The notes under the pieces: generated by a model
Seen by the model: the letters and a program-made list of their open reading frames with translations, nothing else
Told to the model about the DNA's origin: nothing
The model's database searches: none
Made by a program: the position numbers and the translations under genes
NCBI GenBank assembly: GCA_022703445.1
Contig: JAKLDR010000021.1
Location: 1 to 51,027, forward strand
DNA from: Planctomycetota bacterium
GTDB taxonomy: Bacteria; Planctomycetota; SZUA-567; JAKLDR01
Direction of reading: 5' to 3'
Length of the DNA stretch: 51,027 nt
Shown: piece by piece, positions 25,415 through 33,566 of the stretch
Layout: each line of letters starts with the position of its first letter
Numbering within the stretch: the stretch's first letter is position 1

Positions 25415-25442
25415 ATTATAGGCCGGCGCGAGAGGTCTTCAA
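25415..25442 (-). promoter_or_regulatory. Promoter giving a leaderless site-2 protease mRNA
   Basis: On the minus strand TTGAAG (25437-25442) and TATAAT (25415-25420) are 16 bases apart. TATAAT ends 6 bases before the ATG at 25408, so the transcript would begin at the start codon. The promoter fits wholly in the 41-base intergenic gap. Confidence 0.55.
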
Positions 25443-25449
25443 CGGGCCG

Positions 25450-26001
25450 CTAGGGCCGGTGCCGGCGGCTGCCCTCCGCCTCCCACCAGTCGATGAGCCG
25501 CCGGCGGGCTTCGTCCAGCCCGGCGGCCGCGCCGCCCGCGGCCCCGGGCGGCGTGGACAGCGGGAAGAAGATCCGCCCGGACATGGATTCGGCCGCCGAT
25601 ACCGACAGCCTGACCACCGCCGCATCGGTGTCGTGCCGCGCCAGGCGCACCAGCGCCGGCAGCATCCAGCGGTTCTCCTTGCGCCCGAGCTGCTGGATGA
25701 CCTGGCCGCGGTACCAGGCCCGGTTGGGCTCGAGCAGGCGGCCGACCGCCGGGCCCGCCGCCGGGCCGAGGGCGTCGAGGGCGTCGAGGGCGTCGCCGGC
25801 GGCCTTCACGTCACCGCGCTCGTAGGCCGCGCGGGCCCGGCCCTCCCACTGGCTGGCGCGCAGCGGCCTCCAGGCCAGGGCTCCGGCCGCGAAGACGGCG
25901 GCGGCCAGGCCGAGGAGCAGGTAGAACCACAGCAGGCCGCGCTCCTGGCGGCGGGGTTCGCCTTCGGGAGCCGGCGGGGCGGTCTCCGGCATGGTCGTCA
26001 T
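25450..26001 (-). CDS. Membrane-anchored HEAT-like repeat protein
   Basis: This 183-residue protein has a Pro/Glu-rich cytoplasmic N-terminus, one transmembrane helix at about residues 23-45 (GLLWFYLLLGLAAAVFAAGA) and a helical C-terminal domain. That domain has HEAT/TPR-like periodicity (GDVKAAGDALDALDALGPAA, MLPALVRLARHDTDAAVVRL). A short direct codon repeat (LDALDALDALG region, plus strand 25775-25800) suggests slippage. It lies 52 bases downstream of the flavoprotein gene and 41 upstream of the protease gene, all minus strand. Function unknown. Confidence 0.65.
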   Translation of the reverse strand: MTTMPETAPPAPEGEPRRQERGLLWFYLLLGLAAAVFAAGALAWRPLRASQWEGRARAAYERGDVKAAGDALDALDALGPAAGPAVGRLLEPNRAWYRGQVIQQLGRKENRWMLPALVRLARHDTDAAVVRLSVSAAESMSGRIFFPLSTPPGAAGGAAAGLDEARRRLIDWWEAEGSRRHRP

Positions 26002-26053
26002 CCCGCGGCCGGTCCGGCCGCCGGATCCGCAGCCGCAGCCGGCGCGGCCGCGG

Positions 26054-27193
26054 TCACCGCCCGCTCTCCCGCAGCATGTCCCGGAAGATCCGGTCGTAGC
26101 TGGCCCTGCCGGTCAGCAGGCGCTCCATCAGGGAGGTGCCGCGCCGGGAGGTCACGGCCAGCCGGTACCAGAGGGCCGGAGCGGCGTAGAAGGCCTTGGC
26201 CAGGAGTGAGGCGCGGGTGAAACCCGGTGAGAAGCTCCGCCGCATGGCCCGGTCGAAACCTCGCTCCGGCAGCCGGCCGAGATTCAGATTCTCGACAATG
26301 GTCCTGGCGGCCAGGCGCCCCGACAGAATCGCCCGGCGGATTCCGGCCCCGGTCAGCGGATTCACCAGTCCGGCGGCGTCACCGGCCAGGAGGATGCCCG
26401 GCGCCGAGAACCGGCGCTGCCCGCGCCAGACGGCCAGTGCCCCGCCATGGACCTCGCCGTCCTTGTCGGCGAACCCCAGTCGGCGCATCTGGCGCTGCAG
26501 GCAGGTCATCAGGCCGTGGGCCTTGAGCTCAAAGGTTAGCACGCCGACGGCCAGCGTCCGCGGGCCCGGAAAGCTCCAGGCGATCTGGCAGGGGGACATG
26601 CCGAAGTCGCAGCCCACGGCCTCGGCCAGGGGGCCGGCGGCATCGAAGTCGACGTCGGCCTGGAGCGCCGTGGCCACTCGGCCGCGCCCCTGGATGCGGC
26701 GGGGCACCTCCACCTGTCCGCAGGCCCCGGTGGCGAGCACCGCGGCCCGGGCCGTGACGGTCCCGGCCACGGTGTCGGCGACCACGCCCCGGTCGTCGCC
26801 GCGCAGCGCCCGGCACCCGCACTCCTCGCGGAGGTCCGCGCCGGCGGCGGCCGCCCGGCGGGCCAGCCATTCGTCGAAGGCCGCTCGCTCCACCACGGTC
26901 ATCAGGGCCGACGGCGACCGGTGGACGAATTCGCCGGTGCCGCCGTGGGTGAAGCGCACGGCACTGACCTCGCGGCGGGGAATGCCTCCGAGGTCCGGCG
27001 GCAGCAGCGCCACGGTCTTGGGGGGCAGCCCGCCGGCGCAGACCTTTCGGCGCGGCAGCCGCTGCTTCTCGACGAGGCACACCGAAAGACCGGCCGCGGC
27101 CAGCGCCTCGGCCGCCGAGGAGCCGGCCGGGCCGGCGCCGACCACCAGGCAGTCGAAATGCCCGGCATTCACTGGAGCCGGTTCCTCTTCCAT
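26054..27193 (-). CDS. Geranylgeranyl-reductase-family FAD-dependent oxidoreductase
   Basis: This 379-residue protein has an N-terminal dinucleotide-binding motif (CLVVGAGPAGSSAAEALAAA, about residues 15-34) and the CAGGLPPKT loop typical of geranylgeranyl reductase / archaeol-type enzymes. The second FAD motif, ILLAGDAAGLVNPLTGAGI, is near residue 275. These enzymes reduce isoprenoid double bonds in chlorophyll, quinone or lipid side chains, or act on related lipids. No photosynthesis gene is nearby, so reduction of a quinone or membrane lipid is the better guess. A TATAAT on the minus strand (27285-27290), about 90 bases upstream, is a possible promoter. The 185-base gap to the next gene holds little else. 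Confidence 0.8.
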   Translation of the reverse strand: MEEEPAPVNAGHFDCLVVGAGPAGSSAAEALAAAGLSVCLVEKQRLPRRKVCAGGLPPKTVALLPPDLGGIPRREVSAVRFTHGGTGEFVHRSPSALMTVVERAAFDEWLARRAAAAGADLREECGCRALRGDDRGVVADTVAGTVTARAAVLATGACGQVEVPRRIQGRGRVATALQADVDFDAAGPLAEAVGCDFGMSPCQIAWSFPGPRTLAVGVLTFELKAHGLMTCLQRQMRRLGFADKDGEVHGGALAVWRGQRRFSAPGILLAGDAAGLVNPLTGAGIRRAILSGRLAARTIVENLNLGRLPERGFDRAMRRSFSPGFTRASLLAKAFYAAPALWYRLAVTSRRGTSLMERLLTGRASYDRIFRDMLRESGR

Positions 27194-27378
27194 TGGCGGC
27201 GCCGTGCGGCGGGATGCGGGCCCCGCGGCGGCGCCGGCGATGGAATGCCGCTAGTGGTCATGACCCCTCCGGTGTGCAGCGGGATTATAGGTGGCCCCTT
27301 CCGAACCGCCAGTCCCCGCCCTGCCGGCCGGTAGTAGGCGGCACCAGGAGCGGCGCTGCCTCACCGGACGCTTCGGCG

Positions 27379-28110
27379 TCAGGTCTCCCGGCACTTCCGA
27401 AGCCTCGGGCCGATGCCCAGCCCCTCGAAGAGCAGCAGGATGGAGAACCCGAACCAGACCGTGTAGGCCACGTAGAAACCCAGGAGCAGGGCCAGCGTCC
27501 CGCAGGATTCCGATGCGCTGGCCGGCGCTATCCCGTGGAAGTTGTAGGCCGGTTCGCAGACCCGGGTGCGCAGGTCTCCGGCCAAGGCGGCGGCGGCGGT
27601 CTCGCCGCGCCGCAGGCAGTCGCCGCGGATCGCGCCGAGGGCCTGCCAGTACCGGTAGACGACCTCCCGGCCGGACAGGCCGAACCTGGCCAGGAGCCGC
27701 TCGTCGCCGCCCCTGTGCAGTTCCTCGGCGTCGTCCATCAGGGCCAAAGCGGCGGCTCCCAGATCCCCTGCCAGCCGAGCCCGGCAGCCATCGGCCTCGG
27801 CCCCGGCCCCGGTGCCCGCGGAGCCGGCCAGCGCGAGTCGGAACACCGCGGCCAGCGCGGCGGCGTCCTCCGGGTTCTCGGTGGCCACGCTTACGGAGAA
27901 GGCCGTGCCCCGGAAGGACTCCGCCCTGGCGCGCAGTTCGGGCAAGCCCCGGAAGGCGGAATCCTTGCTGAGCCGGTTGAAGAACCCGTCGGCCCGGCTC
28001 AACCACGAGGTGCCGCCGGCGCCCGGAGCAATCCAGAACGCCAGGACGGCCAGGAATGCGGCCAGTCCGGCGGCGCCCAGCGCGAACCTGCGGCGGTTCG
28101 TGACGATCAC
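27379..28110 (-). CDS. Membrane protein translationally coupled to TauE/SafE permease
   Basis: The GTG at 28110 overlaps the permease stop (GTGA), giving 243 residues. An ATG-led longer frame upstream would run through the permease gene. There is an N-terminal helix (residues 7-27, FALGAAGLAAFLAVLAFWI) and a C-terminal one (about 208-230, LALLLGFYVAYTVWFGFSIL). The roughly 175-residue helical domain between them is probably periplasmic. A small two-helix membrane protein of this shape next to a TauE/SafE permease is, to my knowledge, a recurring pair in anaerobes. The biochemical role is unknown; it may be a permease accessory subunit. Confidence 0.7.
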   Translation of the reverse strand: MIVTNRRRFALGAAGLAAFLAVLAFWIAPGAGGTSWLSRADGFFNRLSKDSAFRGLPELRARAESFRGTAFSVSVATENPEDAAALAAVFRLALAGSAGTGAGAEADGCRARLAGDLGAAALALMDDAEELHRGGDERLLARFGLSGREVVYRYWQALGAIRGDCLRRGETAAAALAGDLRTRVCEPAYNFHGIAPASASESCGTLALLLGFYVAYTVWFGFSILLLFEGLGIGPRLRKCRET

Positions 28111-29426
28111 CGGGCGGCCCCTCCTGCCGCGGAGTCCCCGGCGCTCCCGGCGGATCCGGCCCCGTCCGCCGCCCGCAGCGCGGGCAGGTTGCGGAAGAAG
28201 CTCCACAGCACCCATATTCCGAACAGACCGATCATCGCGAAGAACAGCAGGATGCCGGCCATCTCCACGGCTGCGGCCGGCCCGGGGCTGAGGACGGTCA
28301 GGCCGGCCTCGCCAAGCTTGCCGGGCAGCGCCGCCAGCCTGTTGGCGAAGCCGGCCAAGATGGTCACGGCGTAGAACGCCCGGATGGTCGAACCCCTGGC
28401 GGTGGCCGTGACCATGGCCCCGATCTGCACGCCGATCAGGGAGCCCAGCAGCATGCCCATGGCCACCGTATAGAAGACGAACCCGTAGATTGCATACTGG
28501 AAGATGGAGGAGTACGCGGTGGTGAAGATGATCTGGAGGATGTCGGTGCCCACCGTGGTAAAGGTGGACACGCCCAGTCCGTAGACGAACATGGGGAAGG
28601 TCATGAAGCCGCCGCCCACCCCGATGATCGCGGCGAGGAAGCCCACGACCGCCCCGCAGGCGATCACCGGATAGACCGATATGCTCCGGCCTCCGGGTGC
28701 GGAGTCAGGGTCGAAGCTGATCCTCGGGAGCAGCGGCAGGCTCTGCAGCCAGCGGGCCAGGCGGGTGGTCGCCTCCGCCGGATGCCTGCCGCTGGCCGCC
28801 TGGCGGCGCAGCCGCCACCAGTCGTGGAGCGCGTAGAACCCCAGCGTTCCCAGGATGAGCACGTACATCAGGCATATGAACGCGTCGCTCAGGCCCTGGT
28901 TGACGTCGTAGATCCGCCGGTTTAGCCAGCCCCCGGCGCTTACGCCGGCGATCGATCCGACCACGAACCAGAGCGCCAGCCGGAGATTGACGTTGCCGAG
29001 CCGTCGGTGGATGACCGTGCCCATGATGGCCTTGGCGAACAGATGGAACTGATCGGTGCCGACCGCCATGATGCCCTTCACGCCGAAGCTCATCAGCGCC
29101 GGCGTCAGGATGTACCCGCCTCCGGCGCCGATCACGCCGGTGATCAGGCCGGCCAGCAACCCGATCAGGATGGAGCCCAGGAAGATGCTGGCGGTGGCGG
29201 CGGCCGGCATGCAGGCGTTCTGCCCTCCGATGCTGGCGGGCAGCGCGGCCATGGCCGGGCCGCCGATCAGCACCGCCAAGACGGGCAGCAGGGCGACCAG
29301 CAGGACCTTCCGGCGCCGCCCGAGCATCGTGCGGCTGACTTCCAGTTCCCATGCGGCCTGGGCGCGGAGTCCCTCCGTGCCCAGGCGGCCGGCCCCGAGC
29401 AGGACCGAGAGGAGCCTTCCGATCAT
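28107..29426 (-). CDS. TauE/SafE-family anion permease
   Basis: This 439-residue protein has about eight to nine membrane segments in two homologous halves. Each half starts with the family's Gly-rich helix: GLLAGLITGVIGAGGGYILT (about residue 90) and VVGFLAAIIGVGGGFMTFPM (about residue 270). The N-terminal 70 residues add an extra helix and a charged stretch (RRRKVLL), longer than minimal family members. TauE/SafE proteins export sulfite, sulfoacetate or similar sulfur or organic anions. The substrate cannot be told from sequence. It is co-translated with the following membrane gene and lies 91 bases after the histidine kinase. Confidence 0.85.
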   Translation of the reverse strand: MIGRLLSVLLGAGRLGTEGLRAQAAWELEVSRTMLGRRRKVLLVALLPVLAVLIGGPAMAALPASIGGQNACMPAAATASIFLGSILIGLLAGLITGVIGAGGGYILTPALMSFGVKGIMAVGTDQFHLFAKAIMGTVIHRRLGNVNLRLALWFVVGSIAGVSAGGWLNRRIYDVNQGLSDAFICLMYVLILGTLGFYALHDWWRLRRQAASGRHPAEATTRLARWLQSLPLLPRISFDPDSAPGGRSISVYPVIACGAVVGFLAAIIGVGGGFMTFPMFVYGLGVSTFTTVGTDILQIIFTTAYSSIFQYAIYGFVFYTVAMGMLLGSLIGVQIGAMVTATARGSTIRAFYAVTILAGFANRLAALPGKLGEAGLTVLSPGPAAAVEMAGILLFFAMIGLFGIWVLWSFFRNLPALRAADGAGSAGSAGDSAAGGAAR

Positions 29427-29517
29427 CTCATCGGGGCGGCCGCTACCCGGTCAGACCGCGAAGGCCGGCGGGGGCGTCCGGAGACTGGTGCGGGCGGCGC
29501 ACTGCCGGGCGGGCCGC

Positions 29518-30783
29518 TCAGTTCGTCGGGATTCGCATGCTGAAGCGGGTGCCGCGGCCCGGGGCGCTTTCGGCCCAGAGTTGGCCGCCGGAGGCTTGGA
29601 TGATCTCCCTGGCCACCTGCAGCCCGTCGCGCACGCCGCCGGTGTAGACCTCCTGGACCGGCGGCTGCCCGTCGGCCGAGAAGAGCCGGTCGACCTCGGC
29701 CTGGCTCATCCCGCAGCCGCTGTCGGTCACCGAGATCTCGACCTCCCCGGAGCCGGCCGCGGCGCGCACCACGACGCGCCCGCCCGGGGCGGTCATGGCC
29801 AGGGCCACCTCGATGAGGTCCCTGACCACCAGTTCCAGCCGCTCGCGGTCGGCCCGCAGCGGCAGCCCGCCGGAGGGCGTCTCCAGAGACAGGTCCACCC
29901 CGGCGGTGCCGAACATGGCCTCGACCCGTTCGGCCGCGGAGCGGATCATCGCGGCGCAGTCGAACTCCTCGGGGCGCAGGGAGGCGGCCAGCTTCCCGGC
30001 CGCCAGCAGCTCGAGTTCGCGCGCCAGGCGTATCCGCCGGGAGGCCTGCGCCAGGCGCAGGGCCACCCCGCCGAGCTGGGCGGCGCGCGAGGCCTCGTGC
30101 GGGCTCGAGGCCCTGGCGGCGTTGGAGAGCATGGCCAGATGGTTGGCGGTGCGCTCCAGGAGCGGGGCCACGTCGCCGAGGAAACGTCCGCAGGAGGCGG
30201 CCGGAGCCGGCGCCGCGGCCTGGGCCGGCGAGGCCGGGGACGCAGTCTGGGGCTCGATCACGGCCAGGCGCACCGCCCCGGGGGAAGCGGCGCTGCCGCC
30301 GACCGCCGTCACCGTGCATCGCAGCTTCCGCCCGTCGCGCGACGAGCAGAGGAAGGAGCCCGAGGCCCCCTCGGCCAGGCGGCGGCCGATGTCCCCGCCG
30401 GCGGCCTCCCCGACCTCCCCGCCGGAGAGCGCCAGCTCGTCCACCCCCAGGGCCTGGGCGGCGCGCGGGTTGGCGGCCAGCACCGTGCCGTCGGGGTCGA
30501 GCAGCATGGCTGCCACCGGCAGGGCTTCCAGCAGCGCGCCGGTGCGGAACTTCTCGCCGACCACCCGCTCCTCCACCTCGCGCTTCTCCCTCTTCAGGTA
30601 GAGGAGGTAGAGCAGCACCATGGCCGCCAGGGCCACCGCCAGCTGGCCGGCCGAAAGCAGGCCGACCCTGACTCCCTTGGAGACCATCTCGTAGATGAGG
30701 TAGATTCCCCACGAAAGCAGGCCGAGCTCGAGGCCCAGGACGGCGGCGAGGATGACGCGGTTGCGGGGCTTCTTCTGGGTCAT
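29518..30783 (-). CDS. Membrane histidine-kinase-like protein, PAS domain, no obvious phospho-acceptor
   Basis: This 421-residue protein has two N-terminal helices (about 11-30 and 43-62) and a PAS-like domain at 80-190 (LEALPVAAMLLDPDGTVLAA). A helical linker follows, then a HATPase_c domain at about 310-420 with VTDSGCGMS (G1 box) and an end reading SGGQLWAESAPGRGTRFSMR. The N box is atypical (VVRDLIEVALAM), and no standard H box (HE[LI][RNK]xPL) is visible in the helical region, only NHLAML. It may be a kinase with a divergent dimerisation domain or a degenerate one. The ATG at 30783 comes one base after the fapA-like stop, so the two are co-translated. No response regulator is adjacent. 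Confidence 0.75.
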   Translation of the reverse strand: MTQKKPRNRVILAAVLGLELGLLSWGIYLIYEMVSKGVRVGLLSAGQLAVALAAMVLLYLLYLKREKREVEERVVGEKFRTGALLEALPVAAMLLDPDGTVLAANPRAAQALGVDELALSGGEVGEAAGGDIGRRLAEGASGSFLCSSRDGRKLRCTVTAVGGSAASPGAVRLAVIEPQTASPASPAQAAAPAPAASCGRFLGDVAPLLERTANHLAMLSNAARASSPHEASRAAQLGGVALRLAQASRRIRLARELELLAAGKLAASLRPEEFDCAAMIRSAAERVEAMFGTAGVDLSLETPSGGLPLRADRERLELVVRDLIEVALAMTAPGGRVVVRAAAGSGEVEISVTDSGCGMSQAEVDRLFSADGQPPVQEVYTGGVRDGLQVAREIIQASGGQLWAESAPGRGTRFSMRIPTN

Positions 30784-30784
30784 T

Positions 30785-32488
30785 TCAGGGGCTCCTGGTT
30801 GCCGGGGCGCCGGGCGCCGGAGACGCGCCGGGGTCCTCTGCGGCATTCTGGCGGGTGACGATGCCTTCGCGGCGGTCGCGGTAGACCACCACGCTTCTGA
30901 GCCGCTCTTCGATCTCGCGGATGGCGTCGGCGATCTCCACGCGCACCGGAGGGTAGAGCTCCTCGCGGATGCGGATGGTGGCCTCGAGAACGTCGGCGAG
31001 CGCCCGGTCGAGCCGGTCGCGCCGGCGGGTCAGGCTGGCGAGCTCCGCCCGGCTCCTGGCCTCCTTGCGGAGCACGCCCAGGTAGATGTCCTGCTTCTCG
31101 GGGGCCAGCTTGCGGACGTCGACGTTGGCCCTGGCCATCTTCTCCTTGAGGGCGGTTATCCGGGCGAGGTTCTCCTCGTGGACGCGGATGACCTCCCGCA
31201 GCCGCTCCAGCCGCCGGTCGGTCAGGAAGTCGCGGCCCGCGGCGGTGACCGTGTAGGTCCCGAAGTCCGAGCCCAGGGAGCGCGCCTCGATGCCGCGGAG
31301 CGCCGCCACCCGGCCGCCGACGATGGCTCCGCGCTCGGCGGTGACCTTGACGCGGGCATTGGAAGTCACGTTGCTGTGGGTGATGGTGTTGGTCACGATC
31401 ACGTCGCCGAGGGCCTCGATCTCGGCGTCGGAGACGTGCCGCGCCGCCACCCGGCCGTCGGCGAAGACCTTGCCGGCGTTTCTGCCGACCACCCCACCGC
31501 CGACCATCACGTCGCCGGAGCAGTGGATCTCGCTGCGGTCGCAGTTGCCGACGACGATGAGCTCGTCGGCCTCGACGCGCTGTCCGGACAGGCTGCCCAG
31601 CACCACCACCAGACCGCGGAAGACGATCTCGGGGGAAGGCGGGGCGTAGTCGCCCTCCACCAGGAAGAGCGGCATGACCTCAAGGCGGGAGCCGTCCAGG
31701 ACGGGCACCCCCGGCGCGGCGGTGACGATCTCCCCTCCCTCGCGCACGACGACGCCCTGGCCGGGCTGGAAGGCGCCGCCGGCCGCCTCCCTGGGGGGGA
31801 CCGGCTTGCCGCGCACGGTCAGCCCGGGAGCGCCGGGAGCGCCAGCCTGGACTCGCCCTATGGCCTGGTTTTCCTGGACCTCCCGGAGCATGGTTGGCAG
31901 GCTGGTCAGCAGCCACCTGGTGTCCAGGCGCAGGCCGGCCTTGTCGAGGTGAGGCACGGACAGCTCGACCCTGGGCGCCCGCGGTTCGCCGGGGGGGCGG
32001 CCGGCGGCGGCCAGCACCCCGACGACCGGCTCGCCGGACGACTGCATCTCGGCCACGGCGGCGCGCACCGCGGTGGAATCGACTCCGGAGGTGACCTGGT
32101 GGACGTCCAGCTCCCGGAAGCAGTCCTCGCTGGACAGCTGCCGGCCGCCCTTGCGCGGAGGGAATACGCCGATGCGGCACTCCAGGGCGCCGGCCGGGAT
32201 CTCAACGTGGCAGAAGCCGTCGTTCTCGGCCTGGACCTGGGACTGCCCCCGGAACCAGCCGCGCAGCTCCGCGGCCAGCGCGCCGAGCTCCGCGCGTCTG
32301 GCGCCGCCCTGCGAGGCGGCCGCCGCGTCGAGCTGGCCGGCGAGCCCCGCCGGCCGTCCCGGCGCCCGGCCCGGCGAGACCGCCCGTAGAGCGGCCTCGG
32401 CCCGCTCGACCATCCGGCTCAGTTCATCCGGGGGCTTCAATCCGCTGCTTCCCTCCTGCTGTTCGCAAGAATCCGCGGGGAAACTCAT
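30785..32488 (-). CDS. FapA-like (DUF342) polymer-forming protein
   Basis: The ATG at 32488 gives 567 residues; a TTG at 32512 would add eight. The central DUF342/FapA part (about residues 200-440) contains the typical GLTVRGKPVPPREAAG start. A beta-helix-like series follows (CDRSEIHCSGDVMVGGGVVG, FADGRVAARHVSDAEIEALG). A coiled coil of about 120 residues comes next (ENLARITALKEKMARANVD), then a helical end. FapA proteins are named for flagellar assembly but are also linked to surface sensing and polar polymer scaffolds. The N-terminal 190 residues are not recognised. It pairs with a kinase-like gene and lies downstream of a prepilin gene with a strong terminator between, suggesting a cell-surface or motility theme. 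Confidence 0.8.
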   Translation of the reverse strand: MSFPADSCEQQEGSSGLKPPDELSRMVERAEAALRAVSPGRAPGRPAGLAGQLDAAAASQGGARRAELGALAAELRGWFRGQSQVQAENDGFCHVEIPAGALECRIGVFPPRKGGRQLSSEDCFRELDVHQVTSGVDSTAVRAAVAEMQSSGEPVVGVLAAAGRPPGEPRAPRVELSVPHLDKAGLRLDTRWLLTSLPTMLREVQENQAIGRVQAGAPGAPGLTVRGKPVPPREAAGGAFQPGQGVVVREGGEIVTAAPGVPVLDGSRLEVMPLFLVEGDYAPPSPEIVFRGLVVVLGSLSGQRVEADELIVVGNCDRSEIHCSGDVMVGGGVVGRNAGKVFADGRVAARHVSDAEIEALGDVIVTNTITHSNVTSNARVKVTAERGAIVGGRVAALRGIEARSLGSDFGTYTVTAAGRDFLTDRRLERLREVIRVHEENLARITALKEKMARANVDVRKLAPEKQDIYLGVLRKEARSRAELASLTRRRDRLDRALADVLEATIRIREELYPPVRVEIADAIREIEERLRSVVVYRDRREGIVTRQNAAEDPGASPAPGAPATRSP

Positions 32489-32530
32489 AACTTCGGAAGG
32501 TCCGGAGGTCAAGGGACGAAAGGTCGTCCC

Positions 32531-32563
32531 AAAAAAGGGGCGGCGGCCATTCGGCCGCCGCCC
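32531..32563 (-). terminator. Intrinsic terminator of the prepilin gene
   Basis: A perfect 11-base stem (GGGCGGCGGCC, 32538-32548, with GGCCGCCGCCC, 32553-32563) and 4-base loop is followed on the minus strand by six U residues (A tract 32531-32536). It lies 42 bases after the prepilin stop. Confidence 0.9.
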
Positions 32564-32604
32564 TTCCGCCCCAGCCGTTAAGCCGGGCGATGGATGAACC
32601 TGAC

Positions 32605-33183
32605 TTACTCGGTGACGATCCAGCCAGCAGCCTGCGGGTTGCCCGGGTAGTCGGCAACCAGGATGCCGCCGCCGCCCGCGGCCGGCCCGAGGTCGCGGCC
32701 GAACACCGTGCCTTCAGTGTCGATGATGAAGGAACGGTAGCCGGTGCGGCCGTGCACCGACGGGGCGCCGCAGAGACCGTAGTCGTTGATCCAGTCGATG
32801 TTGACCAAGTTGATGGTGGCCAGATCGCTGAACACGTAGCCCTGCTTCGGCGGAACACCGATCGGGTTTGGCACGGCCAGGACGCCGGTGCCCAGGTAGG
32901 CAGCCGCGAAGGCCGAGTCGATCAGCGTGATCGGGTTGCCGGCGCTGTCGATGGTGTTGTTGAGGGCCGGCAGAGTCGGGGAGTACTCGAGCTCGGCATC
33001 GCCGTCCCAGTCGTTCTTCTTGAAGTTGACCTGGGCGGTGGCGTAGGCGCGCATGGAGGCGCCTCCCGCCGTCTCCAGCGAGCTGCGGCGGGCGGCCAGC
33101 AGGCTGGGGATGGCGATGGCGGCGATGATGGCGATGATGGCCACCACAATCATCATCTCGATCAGCGTAAATCCTTTTCTCAT
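32605..33183 (-). CDS. Type IV prepilin / type II secretion pseudopilin with large C-terminal domain
   Basis: This 192-residue protein begins with the class III signal peptide MRKG followed by FTLIEMMIVVAIIAIIAAIA: cleavage after Gly4, N-methyl Phe, Glu at +5, hydrophobic helix to about residue 30. The remainder (AYATAQVNFKKNDWDGD, KQGYVFSDL) resembles PVC- and delta-type pilins whose C-terminal domain has the 'KxGYxF' (DUF2950-like) pattern. Such proteins form pseudopili or pili after processing by a prepilin peptidase, which is not encoded nearby. AGGAAAGGAG provides the Shine-Dalgarno. An unusually AT-rich stretch and long leader lie upstream, and a strong terminator downstream suggests a single-gene, abundant transcript. 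Confidence 0.9.
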   Translation of the reverse strand: MRKGFTLIEMMIVVAIIAIIAAIAIPSLLAARRSSLETAGGASMRAYATAQVNFKKNDWDGDAELEYSPTLPALNNTIDSAGNPITLIDSAFAAAYLGTGVLAVPNPIGVPPKQGYVFSDLATINLVNIDWINDYGLCGAPSVHGRTGYRSFIIDTEGTVFGRDLGPAAGGGGILVADYPGNPQAAGWIVTE

Positions 33184-33566
33184 GGCTCTCTTCTCCTTTC
33201 CTCAAGTTCTCTTCGGTCCGGGCCCACACGGGCCGCGGCCCCATTTCACGCGTTGGTCGATCCTGCTAGGAGCTGTCGAGCGAGCGTCCGGCAGTCACCA
33301 ACCCTGCCTCCTTTCTTGACTTCGCCAGGCGTAGCTCCCAACCGCCACTCAGGCGGACGCAGCTGCTTAAGCAAGGTGTGGGCCACATTGTGCATATATA
33401 TGGCGTATGTGTTATGTGAGTCTATCATCATAAAATTCAGTGTATTACGAGAGCAGCGCGGATAAAGGCATAATTATCGGACAGCTATTGGCAAAATTCG
33501 GCGGCCTTGTGGTGCCGTCAGCAGTCACTGCGGTGACAATTGTTGTCAGTGATGGCCGCGCATTCA
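33184..33566. other. AT-rich intergenic stretch upstream of the prepilin gene
   Basis: These 383 bases contain no gene. The part at 33385-33500 is strikingly AT-rich for this genome (CATATATATGG near 33390-33400) and probably holds the prepilin promoter on the minus strand, leaving a leader of about 200 bases. The leader can form a small hairpin (GGCAG/CTGCC, about 33293-33310). I could not match it to a riboswitch. A dyad TGACAA-TTG-TTGTCA lies at 33534-33548, just after the lipoprotein stop; it may be part of a terminator or an operator. Confidence 0.45.

Noticed and set aside
26054..27193. Link of the geranylgeranyl-reductase-type gene to photosynthesis
   Set aside because: No chlorophyll or reaction-centre gene is in the window; the family also acts on quinones and lipids.
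33184..33385. c-di-GMP (GEMM) riboswitch before the prepilin gene
   Set aside because: The leader lacks the conserved GCAAA and CGCAAAGCC-type core; only a simple hairpin is visible.
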